Shown here: one piece after another, positions 25,897 through 34,022 of the stretch
Layout of the letters: the number at the start of each line of letters is the position of its first letter
Position numbering within the stretch: the first letter of the stretch is position 1
NCBI GenBank assembly: GCA_964627455.1
Contig: CAZVKC010000042.1
Span: 5,075-69,074 of the forward strand
Direction: 5' to 3'
From: F-183 sp964627455
GTDB taxonomy: Bacteria; Acidobacteriota; Terriglobia; Bryobacterales; Bryobacteraceae
Length of the DNA: 64,000 nt
The notes under the pieces: generated by a model
The model's database searches: none
Told to the model about the DNA's origin: nothing
The model's input: the letters and a program-made list of their open reading frames with translations, nothing else
Made by a program: the position numbers and the translations under genes

Positions 25897-25936
25897 GGCG
25901 GGACTCAAGTCCCGCGCAGGCTGAAGCCTACACCAC
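25897..25936. repeat. double-hairpin palindromic repeat, copy 2
   Basis: GCGGGACT-CA-AGTCCCGC (25898-25915) and AGGCT-GA-AGCCT (25918-25929), followed by ACACCACGG. About 30 of 40 positions match copy 1 at 3471-3510. Several differences are paired (T-A to C-G in the first stem; G-C to A-T and A-T to G-C in the second), so both stems are kept. It lies in the 126-base gap between the ypdA-like gene and the convergent SDR gene. A degraded half copy may follow at about 25981-26001 (GCCTGCTGAAGGC). Confidence 0.6.
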
Positions 25937-26018
25937 GGCGCTAGAAGCGAAATCGCGGTAATTCCCAGTGGGTCTCGGAGGGCCTGCTGAAGGCTACGGC
26001 GCAAGCCCACATCACCAA

Positions 26019-26765
26019 TCAACTCCAGCGCGTGGCGGCGGAGACTGCGATCGATTCACCGCTGATATAGCTGGCGCGCTCGGAGGCCAGAAATACGGCC
26101 AGATTCGCGAATTCTTCCGGTGTTGCGACGCGGCCCATCGGCAGGCGCGAGGCGATCTCGTCAATGTCCCCGGCTTGTGTGAGGCGCTCAGTCGCGGTGA
26201 AACCGGGACAGAGGTTGTTCACCAGGATCCCGTCTTTTGCGTATTCCACCGAAAGCGTTTTCACGAGCCCATCGACGGCGGAGCGGACAGAGTTCGAGAG
26301 GACCAGTCCTGCGATCGGCTTGAGGACCGAGACCGACGTGATGGTGAGGAACCGTCCCCATTGCTTCTCGCGCATGAGCGGCAGAACATGCTGCGCGAAG
26401 TAGACCGTGCTCAAAAGCGAGAGTCCTACCGCCTTGTGCCAGTCTTCGATGGTGGTGCGTTCGAAGAGCTTGAACGGAGGTCCACCGGCATTCGTCACGC
26501 AGATGTCGATACTTCCGTAGATCGAGTGTACGTCAGCAACGAAGGCTGCGACCTGTTCGGGATCCGTCACGTCGACGGGGCGCGCGAGGACCTCCACGCC
26601 ACACTCAGAACGGATCGACTCTGCAGCCTTCTCGATCACTTCAGGGCGACGGGAACAGATCGCCAGGCGCGCGCCTTCCCGCGCCAGGCCCTTTGCGACG
26701 GCGAAGCCCAAGCCCTGGCTCGAGGCGGCAACGATCGCGGTGCGTCCTGCAATTCCGAGGTTCAT
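26019..26765 (-). CDS. SDR family oxidoreductase, atypical catalytic site
   Basis: A 248-residue Rossmann-fold protein. The cofactor region AIVAASSQGLGFAVAKGLA departs from the usual TGxxxGIG, and TNAGG (91-95) is the NNAG-like motif. The active-site Ser is S144, but the expected YxxxK is SNSVR: S157 in place of Tyr and R161 in place of Lys. This matches the known 'BKR-like' SDR subgroup with imperfect cofactor and catalytic motifs. It is the last gene of a minus-strand operon with an alpha/beta hydrolase (4-base ATGA overlap) and a 5-dehydro-4-deoxyglucarate dehydratase, so a role in uronic or aldaric acid catabolism is likely; the reaction is unclear. Confidence 0.85.
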   Translation of the reverse strand: MNLGIAGRTAIVAASSQGLGFAVAKGLAREGARLAICSRRPEVIEKAAESIRSECGVEVLARPVDVTDPEQVAAFVADVHSIYGSIDICVTNAGGPPFKLFERTTIEDWHKAVGLSLLSTVYFAQHVLPLMREKQWGRFLTITSVSVLKPIAGLVLSNSVRSAVDGLVKTLSVEYAKDGILVNNLCPGFTATERLTQAGDIDEIASRLPMGRVATPEEFANLAVFLASERASYISGESIAVSAATRWS

Positions 26766-27538
26766 ATCAGCTCCAGTACGGCTTTCTCGACCTGCGGCCA
26801 TTCAGCCGATCGGGGATCGATGACGACGAAATGGTCGCCGCCTTCCAACACGGTTAACTTTACGTCATCCCCAGCCTGGTTTGCGGCAGCAAGATAACGC
26901 TGCGAGATTTCGAGAGGAACGATGTCGTCTTTGTCGCCGTGGATGAGGCGCGTGCGAACTCCGGACGGCAGGTTCTCGATCGGCGAGGCTTTGCGGTATT
27001 CCGCAGTTGCGTCGTCCGGCGACTGGCCGGCCATAAAGTCACGCACGACCGTGTTGCTCAACTGCAGTTCGTAACCACGGCGCAGGTCCGCGACACCAGC
27101 CAGGGAGATCGCGCCTCGCAGGCGCAGCGCGGAATTCTTCTGCGCTGCCAGCCACAGCGCGAGATGACCACCGGCGGAATGTCCGATGGCCACGATGCGT
27201 GACGCGTCGAGATTGTATTGCGGCGCAAGTTTCGCGACATGCAGGGCGCCGCGCAGGACGTCCTCGCAGGTTCCGGGCCACGCACCGCCGGGCTGGCCGA
27301 TGCGGCGGTATTCGAGGCTCCAGGTGGCAAGCCCGGCCCGTGTGAGCGCGGCGCACATATGACCGGAATGTTCGAGATCGAAGGCCGCGCGCCAGAAGCC
27401 CCCGTGGATCACGATGACGACGGGGTGAGGTCCCTGGGACTTCGGCACACGCAGATATCCGAAGTGGAACTCGCCATCCCCGTACGCGATCTTGTGATCG
27501 GGCGGCGGGGCCGGGAGCGTCATGATCTCGCGGCCCAT
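26762..27538 (-). CDS. alpha/beta hydrolase (arylformamidase/esterase-like)
   Basis: A 258-residue hydrolase with oxyanion motif HGGFWR (residues about 44-49), nucleophile elbow GHSAGGHLA, a late Asp (IHGDKDDIVPL) and His (GGDHFVV) completing a Ser-Asp-His triad. The HGG-F-W pattern is common in bacterial kynurenine formamidase-like esterases and acetyl esterases. No signal peptide. It starts 3 bases after the dehydratase stop and overlaps the SDR start by 4 bases. An internal ATG at residue 6 (27523) is an alternative start. Likely a lactone or ester hydrolase in the same pathway, by position. Confidence 0.85.
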   Translation of the reverse strand: MGREIMTLPAPPPDHKIAYGDGEFHFGYLRVPKSQGPHPVVIVIHGGFWRAAFDLEHSGHMCAALTRAGLATWSLEYRRIGQPGGAWPGTCEDVLRGALHVAKLAPQYNLDASRIVAIGHSAGGHLALWLAAQKNSALRLRGAISLAGVADLRRGYELQLSNTVVRDFMAGQSPDDATAEYRKASPIENLPSGVRTRLIHGDKDDIVPLEISQRYLAAANQAGDDVKLTVLEGGDHFVVIDPRSAEWPQVEKAVLELI

Positions 27539-27541
27539 TGC

Positions 27542-28441
27542 TTAGAGAACGTCCTCGTAGACCTTCATCAGCTTGCGCACGTCTTCGACATCCTGCGGGC
27601 GCGTGTTGACGAGCGGCGGACGCACGGGTCCTGCGGGCATGCCCAGGATTTCCATCGCTTCCTTCATCACCGACACTTCGTAGCCGCGCAGGCGGTCGCG
27701 AATGGCGTAGAGCGGATGCACGTACTTGTTCATCAGTTCGGTGAGCTTGCCGAAGTCGCGTTTCATGCCGGCTTCCGCGAGCATCAGCGAGAGCATCGGG
27801 GCGATGTTCGAAATGCTCGACGTATAGGCCTGGACGCCGACCGCAAAGTAACCGGGCACGCAATCATCGCCGATGCCGCCGAACCAGGCAAGGCGATCGC
27901 CGACGGCGTTCATGATGCGCTGATACTTGCGGGCGTCGCCCTGTCCGTCTTTCCAGCCCTGCAGATTGGGGATGCGCTTGGCGAGTTCCTCGACGTGCTT
28001 CGGAGAGAAGACGGCCCATTCGCGCGAGTAAATCAACACGGGGAGCGAGGTGGCGCCGGCGATCGACTCGTAATACTGATACAGCCCTTCTTCCGGCGGA
28101 TTCTGATAGTAGGGCGGCAGGATCAGCAACGCGTGCGCGCCGGCCTTTTCGGCCTGCTTCGCCATGTCAATGCCGATGGGAACGTTGAAGCCCGTTCCTG
28201 CTACGACCTGCATGCGTCCCTGCGCGGCTTCGACGCTGGCGCGGGTGATCTCACCGACTTCATCGGCTGTCAGCGAGTACAGTTCGCCGGTGCCGCCTGC
28301 GCAGACAAAAGCGCAGAACGGATTCCGGGTCATCCATTCGACGTTCTTGCGAAGCGCATCGAGGTCGACGGAGAGATCGAGTTTCATGGGGGTGACCGGA
28401 AAGCCGAAGACGCCTTTCCAGGACTTCACGACGTTGGACAT
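27542..28441 (-). CDS. kdgD: 5-dehydro-4-deoxyglucarate dehydratase (DapA-fold aldolase family)
   Basis: A 299-residue TIM-barrel protein of the N-acetylneuraminate lyase superfamily. GVFGFPVTP, the pyruvate-binding GGTGE (49-53), Y138 in VLIYSR and Schiff-base Lys164 in LQGWKDGQGD are present; the combination GFPVTP plus KDGQGD is typical of KdgD, which converts 5-dehydro-4-deoxy-D-glucarate to 2-oxoglutarate semialdehyde with loss of CO2 and water. First gene of the minus-strand trio. The ATG at 28441 is preferred over the GTG-like start at 28462 because the latter would run into the divergent gene. Confidence 0.88.
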   Translation of the reverse strand: MSNVVKSWKGVFGFPVTPMKLDLSVDLDALRKNVEWMTRNPFCAFVCAGGTGELYSLTADEVGEITRASVEAAQGRMQVVAGTGFNVPIGIDMAKQAEKAGAHALLILPPYYQNPPEEGLYQYYESIAGATSLPVLIYSREWAVFSPKHVEELAKRIPNLQGWKDGQGDARKYQRIMNAVGDRLAWFGGIGDDCVPGYFAVGVQAYTSSISNIAPMLSLMLAEAGMKRDFGKLTELMNKYVHPLYAIRDRLRGYEVSVMKEAMEILGMPAGPVRPPLVNTRPQDVEDVRKLMKVYEDVL

Positions 28442-28460
28442 TACTGATAGTGTAGTCAAC

Positions 28461-29093
28461 ATGGCGTCCTACCCAACTCCCGCAGACCCGCCGGCAGGCA
28501 GAGGAATGCCGGCCTGGGTGAAGATCCTGCTCGCACTGGGGATCCTTCTCATTCTTGGGATTGCCGGTGTTGTCGGGGCAGGATACTACTTCGTCAAGAA
28601 GATTTCGGATGAGCCGGGAGGTCCGCTGGCTGCGATGGTGCGCTATGCGAACCCGGACTACGACGTGGTGAACGTCAACGAAAAGGACGAGACGATCACG
28701 GTCCGGCACAAGAAGACCGGCAAGACTGGAACGGTGCGATTCGACCAGTTGCGGAAGGGTTCGATCGCGCCCAAAGACGTCGGGATCTCGAACGAAGAGG
28801 CGGGTGTGCTGGCGCCGCCGGCGTGGTTCCAGTATCCGGGATCGGCGGTGCAGTCGACGGCCGGCGATGACCGCACCGCGCAGATGACGCTGACGACATC
28901 CGACCACAGCGATAAGATCACGGCCTATTATGACGAGCAATTAAAAGCGAACGGATACGACGTCACGAACGTATCCCTAACCAGGACGCTCGTGGGCTCG
29001 TCCAAGGAGCAGCGCAAGGGTTCGGTAACCGTGCAGGTGATCCCCGCGAAGGAAGAGGGACAGACTACCGTGCTGGTGGTTTTGAAGCAGTAA
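28461..29093 (+). CDS. membrane-anchored protein of unknown function
   Basis: A 210-residue protein with a Pro/Gly-rich N-terminus and one TM helix (residues about 19-44, WVKILLALGILLILGIAGVV). The outside part of about 160 residues has two short regions, one around 60-100 (DETITVRHKKTGKTGTVRFD) and one from about 110 that looks like an alpha/beta module (WFQYPGSAVQS ... DKITAYYDEQLKANGYDV). I do not recognise a named family; similar short anchored proteins occur in Acidobacteriota next to DUF4097 genes, as here. The ATG at 28461 lies 19 bases from the divergent kdgD start. Confidence 0.75.
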   Translation: MASYPTPADPPAGRGMPAWVKILLALGILLILGIAGVVGAGYYFVKKISDEPGGPLAAMVRYANPDYDVVNVNEKDETITVRHKKTGKTGTVRFDQLRKGSIAPKDVGISNEEAGVLAPPAWFQYPGSAVQSTAGDDRTAQMTLTTSDHSDKITAYYDEQLKANGYDVTNVSLTRTLVGSSKEQRKGSVTVQVIPAKEEGQTTVLVVLKQ

Positions 29094-29143
29094 GAGCGCC
29101 GTTGTTGTGTAACCGGATCCCCAATCGCCAGTATTTCCGGGTG

Positions 29144-30079
29144 ATGATCAACAAAATTCAAATCGCTTTCTGGACCGCGGTGCTGGCTGGCGCGTCGGTC
29201 GCCTACGGCGCGGATTCCAATCGGCACAAGGAAGACTTTCGCTATACGTTCACCCTCGTCAATGGCCGGATCGACCTGACCAGTTTCAACGGCAGCATCG
29301 AAATCATCGGCGGGGACAACAACACCGTCGAGGTCACCGGTTCGAAGTACGCTTCGGAGCAGGCGAACCTGAGCAAGGTGCAGGTCGAAGCCGTGCAGGA
29401 AGGCAACACGGTGCGGATCCGCGCGACGAAGCCGAAGGAAGGCTCGGGCTGGAACTGCAACTGCGGCGCGAAGTTCACGATCCGAGCGCCCCGGCGGACC
29501 GAACTCGCGATGATCAAGTCATCCAACGGCGGCATCCGCGTAGAGAACATCGAGGGTCCGGTGAATCTGGGCACATCGAACGGGTCGATCAAGCTGATGC
29601 AGGTGAAGGGTCGCGTCGAAGCGAAGACTTCGAACGGCGGCGTGGACCTGCAGTCGATCGAAGGCAGCGTCGCAGTGACCACGTCGAACGGCCAGGTGTC
29701 GCTCGACAACGTGCGCGGCGGGCTGCGGGTGAATACATCGAACGGCGGGATCCGCGGGCGGATCGCCGACACAGTGGGCAACGAACCCGTTCAGGTTTCG
29801 ACATCGAACGGCGGTATCGACCTTCGCATCGAGACATCGCACAACAACGACATTACGGCCACGACATCGAATGGCGGCGTGACGCTGCGGATGCCGGAAT
29901 CGGCGAACGCCCGGATCTCGGCGACGACGTCGTCGCATGAATCGGTGATGACGGATCTGCCGCTGCAGGTTCGCGGGACGCTATCGAAGAACCGCCTGGA
30001 CGGCACGATCGGAAACGGGTCGGGTCCGCAGATCCGGGTGGAAACCAGTAACGGTTCGATCCGAATTCTGAAGTTGTAG
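29144..30079 (+). CDS. DUF4097-family exported beta-solenoid protein
   Basis: A 311-residue protein with a signal peptide (about 1-22, FWTAVLAGASVAYGA). From residue 130 it is built of rungs starting SNGG/SNGS: four consecutive rungs are exactly 18 residues, then 22, 21 and 21. DUF4097 proteins form single-stranded beta-helix-like folds seen on bacterial surfaces or in the periplasm, often in operons with anti-sigma-factor-like genes. Two Cys lie close together (WNCNCGAKF). An upstream frame begins at 29102, but the ATG at 29144 opens directly onto the signal peptide. The next gene starts 4 bases after its stop. Confidence 0.85.
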   Translation: MINKIQIAFWTAVLAGASVAYGADSNRHKEDFRYTFTLVNGRIDLTSFNGSIEIIGGDNNTVEVTGSKYASEQANLSKVQVEAVQEGNTVRIRATKPKEGSGWNCNCGAKFTIRAPRRTELAMIKSSNGGIRVENIEGPVNLGTSNGSIKLMQVKGRVEAKTSNGGVDLQSIEGSVAVTTSNGQVSLDNVRGGLRVNTSNGGIRGRIADTVGNEPVQVSTSNGGIDLRIETSHNNDITATTSNGGVTLRMPESANARISATTSSHESVMTDLPLQVRGTLSKNRLDGTIGNGSGPQIRVETSNGSIRILKL

Positions 30080-30083
30080 AACA

Positions 30084-30596
30084 ATGTACTCCGAGATCAC
30101 GGAATGGGAAGCGAGAGGCGACGGCCTCCGCGAAGCAAAGCGGTTCGGCGAGGCGCTGGAGGCCTACCGGACCGCTTTGCGCCATTGCTTCCAGTGGACT
30201 CATGAGCCGAAGGCTTGCGACGGCATCCGTGAGAAGATCTGGGCCGTGCAGGTCGAGGAGTTTCAAGGGTTCGCAGCGACGGCGGCATCGGGTGCAATCG
30301 ACGCGGAGACGCGTGAACTGATGTACGCGTGCCACACACCGGATGTGCTGGAACATGTGCTGGCGCGACTGCTGGTTTGCGGGGCGCGCAACGAAGCGGA
30401 GCAAGTGGCGAGCCGGGCGCGTCGCGATGGATTGCGTGGAAGCGGCGAGTTCCTCGACCGGCTGGCGGATCGTTCACACGGAGAGTTCGCGGACAGCCTG
30501 CGCGCGTTTGCTCGACAGGTGCGCGGCGGCGGCGCTACTTCTTCGTCGCCACAGGCTGCTGCGGCTGCGGCGGCTGGGTCTCGCCACCAAGGCTGA
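30084..30596 (+). CDS. small alpha-helical (TPR-like) protein of unknown function
   Basis: A 170-residue protein starting 4 bases after the DUF4097 gene. The N-terminal WEARGDGLREAKRFGEALEAYRTALRHC looks like one tetratricopeptide repeat; the rest is helical and Ala/Arg-rich, ending in a run of alanines. The last 62 bases overlap the 3' end of the convergent hlyD-like gene, so its C-terminus may be shorter in life. Not recognised as a named family. Confidence 0.55.
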   Translation: MYSEITEWEARGDGLREAKRFGEALEAYRTALRHCFQWTHEPKACDGIREKIWAVQVEEFQGFAATAASGAIDAETRELMYACHTPDVLEHVLARLLVCGARNEAEQVASRARRDGLRGSGEFLDRLADRSHGEFADSLRAFARQVRGGGATSSSPQAAAAAAAGSRHQG

Positions 30597-31587
30597 TACG
30601 CGCCTGCGCCGTCATGCCGGGCTTGACGCCAGCGCCGGGGCTGACGAATTCCACGATCACCTGATTCTCACCGCGCAGTTCGCGCACGATACCCGGCAGT
30701 TCCTCGCCTGCTTCCGCAATCCGTACGCCCGCGATTTGCCCGGGCTTGATGCGCGGCAGCACCGAGGGATCCGGCTCGACCACGACCTGCAGCGCAGTGA
30801 GGTTGGCGGCGAGAACAAAGAAATCCTCCATCATCGGGCTGACCGGTTCGCCGGCAACGCCTTTGCGGGAAACCACCATGCCGTCGACCGGGGATTTGAC
30901 TTCTCCCTGCCCCGCTTCTTCCTTTGCGTTTTCGAGGTCCTGAACCTTGCCGTCGAGCAACTTTTTTGCTGCATCGAGGTCGCGGTTGAGGGTCGCCACA
31001 CGATCGTCCGCGGTGCGGGCGACATCGGCTACGCTGTCGTATTCCGCCTTGATCTGCTTGAAATCCTTCTCGGCCTTTTCGAAGGTCAATCGAGGCGTCG
31101 CGCCCTCTTTCAAGAGCATCTGCTGGCGCTGATAGGCGCGATCGAGGCGGTCGTACTCGGCTTTGACGCGGGTGGCGTCGGCTCCGGCGCGTGACGCTTC
31201 GAGCCGTGCGGCGATGATGGATCCTTCGAGCGTGGTGACGCGCGCTTTCAGCTTCTCGACCTCAGCCGTCGCCGATTCCAGAGCCGAATCCAGTTTGCCG
31301 TTGCGGATGCGGGCGAGCAGTTGCCCCTCGTAAACATCGGCGCCCGCTTCCACGAAGAGTTCATCGACGATGCCTTCGATCGGCGCGGCGACAGGAATGA
31401 CCTGCTGGGCTTCGATCTTGCCCGAGAGCGTGACTTCGTTGGCGGATGCCGCGGGCAGGGATTGCGTCGAGGGAGTCTTCGAAGACGGCGCCGCGCAGGG
31501 GCGGAACGAGCACCACGTCACTGCGCCACCGATGAGTATCAAGACCACAACCGCGATGCCCGCAAAGAGCATCCATTTGCCCCGCAT
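30535..31587 (-). CDS. HlyD-family membrane fusion protein (orphan)
   Basis: A 350-residue periplasmic adaptor: TM anchor 7-23 (LFAGIAVVVLILIGGAV), a Cys-containing linker, lipoyl half-motifs PIEGIVDELFVEAGADVYEGQLL and VKSPVDGMVVSRKGVAGEPV, and between them a coiled-coil hairpin of about 130 residues rich in Glu/Lys/Arg/Ala. C-terminal beta-barrel domain (LTALQVVVEPDPSVLPRIKPGQ). Such proteins join an inner-membrane pump to an outer-membrane channel, but no pump or TolC-like gene is present in the window. It is divergent from the GlcG-like gene by 64 bases. Confidence 0.85.
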   Translation of the reverse strand: MRGKWMLFAGIAVVVLILIGGAVTWCSFRPCAAPSSKTPSTQSLPAASANEVTLSGKIEAQQVIPVAAPIEGIVDELFVEAGADVYEGQLLARIRNGKLDSALESATAEVEKLKARVTTLEGSIIAARLEASRAGADATRVKAEYDRLDRAYQRQQMLLKEGATPRLTFEKAEKDFKQIKAEYDSVADVARTADDRVATLNRDLDAAKKLLDGKVQDLENAKEEAGQGEVKSPVDGMVVSRKGVAGEPVSPMMEDFFVLAANLTALQVVVEPDPSVLPRIKPGQIAGVRIAEAGEELPGIVRELRGENQVIVEFVSPGAGVKPGMTAQARISLGGETQPPQPQQPVATKK

Positions 31588-31651
31588 GTTATTGATGATC
31601 TCATTTTGCCGTCAGCCGCCGCGAGCGCTCAGATAGTAGAATCGAGCGGAT

Positions 31652-32146
31652 ATGAGGAATTTTCTGACGTTTGCCCTTTGCTTCGCGCTGGTATGCGGTT
31701 ACCCTGCGTCGACCGCCGCGGACCTTTCCACGCGCAAAGCGCTGAACCTCGAAACCGCCAAGCAGATCGCGGCAGCCGCCGCTGCGGAAGCGAAGAAGAA
31801 CAACTGGACGGTCGTCATCTCGATCCTCGACGAAGGCGGCAATCTGCTGTACCTGGAGCGGATGGACAATACGCAGATCGGGAGCATCGAAGTCTCGCAG
31901 GCGAAGGCTAAGAGCGCGGTCGGATTCAAGCGTCCCACCAAGACATTCGAAGAAAACGTCGTGGCGGGGCGGCAGGCGATTCTCAAGTTGCCGGGCGCGT
32001 TGCCGGTGGAAGGCGGGATCCCGTTCATGCTCGGCGACCGCTGCCTGGGCGCGATCGGCGTCAGCGGCGTAACCTCTGCGCAGGATGGGCAGATTGCGAA
32101 AGCCGGCGCTGAGGAGTTCGGCAGGATCGCGGCGGCTTCGAAGTGA
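31652..32146 (+). CDS. GlcG/HbpS-family heme- or ligand-binding protein
   Basis: A 164-residue exported protein (signal peptide about 1-23, ending STAADL) followed by a GlcG/HbpS (DUF336) domain: LNLETAKQIAAAAAAEAKKNNW, VVISILDEGGNLLYLERMDNTQIGS, and IPFMLGDRCLGAIGVSGVTSAQDGQ. HbpS-like members bind heme or corrinoids and some work in sensing; the actual ligand is unknown here. The GTG start of the downstream transporter overlaps its stop by 4 bases, indicating coupling. Confidence 0.85.
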   Translation: MRNFLTFALCFALVCGYPASTAADLSTRKALNLETAKQIAAAAAAEAKKNNWTVVISILDEGGNLLYLERMDNTQIGSIEVSQAKAKSAVGFKRPTKTFEENVVAGRQAILKLPGALPVEGGIPFMLGDRCLGAIGVSGVTSAQDGQIAKAGAEEFGRIAAASK

Positions 32147-33444
32147 GTTCCGGCGGTTCGCCGCTCGCACGCAGACTTGGCGTTTTCGACGCCACGATGA
32201 TCGTGATGGGCGGCGTCGTGGGTTCCGGCATTTTCATCAACCCCTATGTCGTCGCGCAGCTGGCGCAGGATCCGGTTCGGATTCTCGGCGCGTGGATCCT
32301 GGGCGGACTGATCGCGCTGGCCGGCGGGTTTCTGTACGCGGAACTGGCCGAGCGGCGTCCGCAACTCAACGGGCAGTACGCGTATCTGCGCGATGCGTAT
32401 CATCCGTCGGTCGCGTTTCTCTACGGCTGGGTGCTGCTGCTGGTGATCCAGACGGGTGGGATGGCCGCGGTGGCGATCACGTTCGCCCGATACTTTCTCA
32501 ATTTCACGGGGATCGCGTGGAGCGATGCGGCAGTGGCTTCCTCGATGCTCGCGGCGTTGACCGTCGTGAACTGCCTCGGGGTGAAGGCAGGCGCGAGCGT
32601 GCAGTCGGCGCTCATGGTGCTGAAGATTCTCGCCATCGCGGCGCTGGTGGTGTGCGGGGCGCTGCTGGGTGATTCGCGCGGCGCCGTGGGCGCGTCAAAT
32701 GCGGTCGATGGATTCAGCCTCACGGCGTTCGGCGCGGCGATGACTCCTGTGCTGTTTGCTTACGGCGGATGGCAGACGGCGAGTTTCGTGGCGGCTGAGA
32801 TGCGGGATCCGAAGCGGGACTTGCGGCGGGCGATGATCCTCGGCGTGATCGGAGTGGTGACGCTGTATGTGTCGATCAATTGCGTGTACCTGTGGGTGTT
32901 GGGTCCCGGAGGACTGGCGGCGACGAAGACTCCGGCTTCGGAGGTGATGGAGCGGATTCTGGGTCGCGCCGGGTCGCAATTTACGGCCATCGCCATCACG
33001 GTTTCGACTCTCGGATTCCTGAGCCAGGGCATGCTGACGGCGCCGCGCGTGTACTTTTCGATGGCCGAAGACAAGCTGTTCTTTTCGCAGGTCGCGCGGG
33101 TGTCGCAGCGCACGCAGGCGCCGGTTGCGGCGATTGTGCTGCAGGGCGTCTGCGCGACGGTGATTGCGCTGGTTGGCGGATACGAGAAGATCCTCAGCTA
33201 TGTCGTTTCGGTGGACTTCTTTTTTATCGGACTGACAGGCGCGTCGGTGCTGGTCTTCCGGCGCAAGGACGGCGCGTCGCGGAATCCTCTGGTGGCGCTG
33301 CTTTTCGTGACCGTGAGTTGGTGGGTCGTGGCAAGCACGATCGTGCACGACCCGGCGTCGAGCGGGATCGGCCTGGCGATTCTCGCGGCCGGACTTCCCG
33401 CTTACCTGTACTGGAGCAGAACCTCAAAGAAGCTCTCGGATTGA
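32143..33444 (+). CDS. APC-family amino acid transporter
   Basis: A 433-residue inner-membrane protein with 12 hydrophobic segments. The first helix carries the APC signature GGVVGSGIFINP, and the sixth has TPVLFAYGGWQTASFVAAEM, typical of the LAT/SteT-like amino-acid exchangers. GTG start (GTGA overlap with the GlcG-like gene). Substrate not predictable. Confidence 0.88.
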   Translation: MSSGGSPLARRLGVFDATMIVMGGVVGSGIFINPYVVAQLAQDPVRILGAWILGGLIALAGGFLYAELAERRPQLNGQYAYLRDAYHPSVAFLYGWVLLLVIQTGGMAAVAITFARYFLNFTGIAWSDAAVASSMLAALTVVNCLGVKAGASVQSALMVLKILAIAALVVCGALLGDSRGAVGASNAVDGFSLTAFGAAMTPVLFAYGGWQTASFVAAEMRDPKRDLRRAMILGVIGVVTLYVSINCVYLWVLGPGGLAATKTPASEVMERILGRAGSQFTAIAITVSTLGFLSQGMLTAPRVYFSMAEDKLFFSQVARVSQRTQAPVAAIVLQGVCATVIALVGGYEKILSYVVSVDFFFIGLTGASVLVFRRKDGASRNPLVALLFVTVSWWVVASTIVHDPASSGIGLAILAAGLPAYLYWSRTSKKLSD

Positions 33445-33520
33445 GGGAAATTAACGGCCCGATCCCGCAACTTTGCGAGCCGTTCACGATTCACTGAGTT
33501 GAAGGAGAGCACGTTACACC

Positions 33521-33853
33521 ATGATCAAGAAGCTCACACTGACTGCAGTACTCGCATCGCTGGTCATCTTTGCCGCGGACGACACGGCCGTCAGCAAAGA
33601 CAAGAAGGGCCGCATCGCGACGCGCAAGGAGAATCAACAGAAGCGCATTGGCGAAGGCGTCGAAAACGGATCGCTGACCGCGAAAGAAGCGACGAAGCTC
33701 GAAGCGCGCGAGGCCAAGCTGAACCAGAAGATCCGCGAAGATCGCAAGGACGGCAAGGGGCTCACGCCGAAAGAAAAAGCGAAGATTGAAGCGCGCCAGG
33801 ACAAGATCTCGAAAGACATCTACAAACAGAAGCACGACAAGCAGAAGCAGTAA
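33521..33853 (+). CDS. small secreted lysine-rich protein
   Basis: A 110-residue protein: signal peptide 1-19 (LTLTAVLASLVIFA), then about 90 residues almost entirely charged (Lys, Glu, Arg, Asp), helical, with heptad-like spacing such as LTAKEATKLEAREAKLNQKI and LTPKEKAKIEARQDKISKDI, which look like two related helical repeats. GAAGGAG ribosome-binding site precedes the ATG. Family not named; abundant small proteins of this kind appear in Acidobacteriota. A terminator follows. Confidence 0.75.
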   Translation: MIKKLTLTAVLASLVIFAADDTAVSKDKKGRIATRKENQQKRIGEGVENGSLTAKEATKLEAREAKLNQKIREDRKDGKGLTPKEKAKIEARQDKISKDIYKQKHDKQKQ

Positions 33854-33863
33854 TTGCAGTGAC

Positions 33864-33892
33864 AGAGGGGCTCCCAAGCCCCTCTTCCTCTG
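33864..33892 (+). terminator. rho-independent terminator after the lysine-rich gene
   Basis: AGAGGGGCT (33864-33872), loop CCCA, AGCCCCTCT (33877-33885), then a T/C-rich tract (TCCTCTGTTT). It begins ten bases after the stop codon. Confidence 0.7.
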
Positions 33893-33941
33893 TTTGCTAC
33901 CCCTCACTCCTCCCCCCGTAGCAAGCGAAAATCCCAAGTGG

Positions 33942-34012
33942 TAAAGTATGTAAACCAACTTTAAGGGGCCGCCCGGCTTGAACAAAGGGCGGTTCGGGTC
34001 GAACATACTTTA
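33942..34012 (+). promoter_or_regulatory. long inverted-repeat leader before the 1112-residue gene
   Basis: A perfect 10-bp inverted repeat, TAAAGTATGT (33942-33951) and ACATACTTTA (34003-34012), encloses a second one, GCCGCCC...GGGCGG (about 33970-33992). The outer 3' arm ends immediately before the ribosome-binding site GGGAGG (34013-34018) and the ATG at 34023. The span could be a structured 5' leader that hides or exposes the ribosome-binding site, or a DNA operator. No known riboswitch class is recognised. Confidence 0.5.
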
Positions 34013-34022
34013 GGGAGGCCGG

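Noticed and set aside
29519..30060. Possible CRISPR or tandem repeat with TCGAACGGC units
   Set aside because: The 54-base periodicity encodes the 18-residue rungs of the DUF4097 protein.
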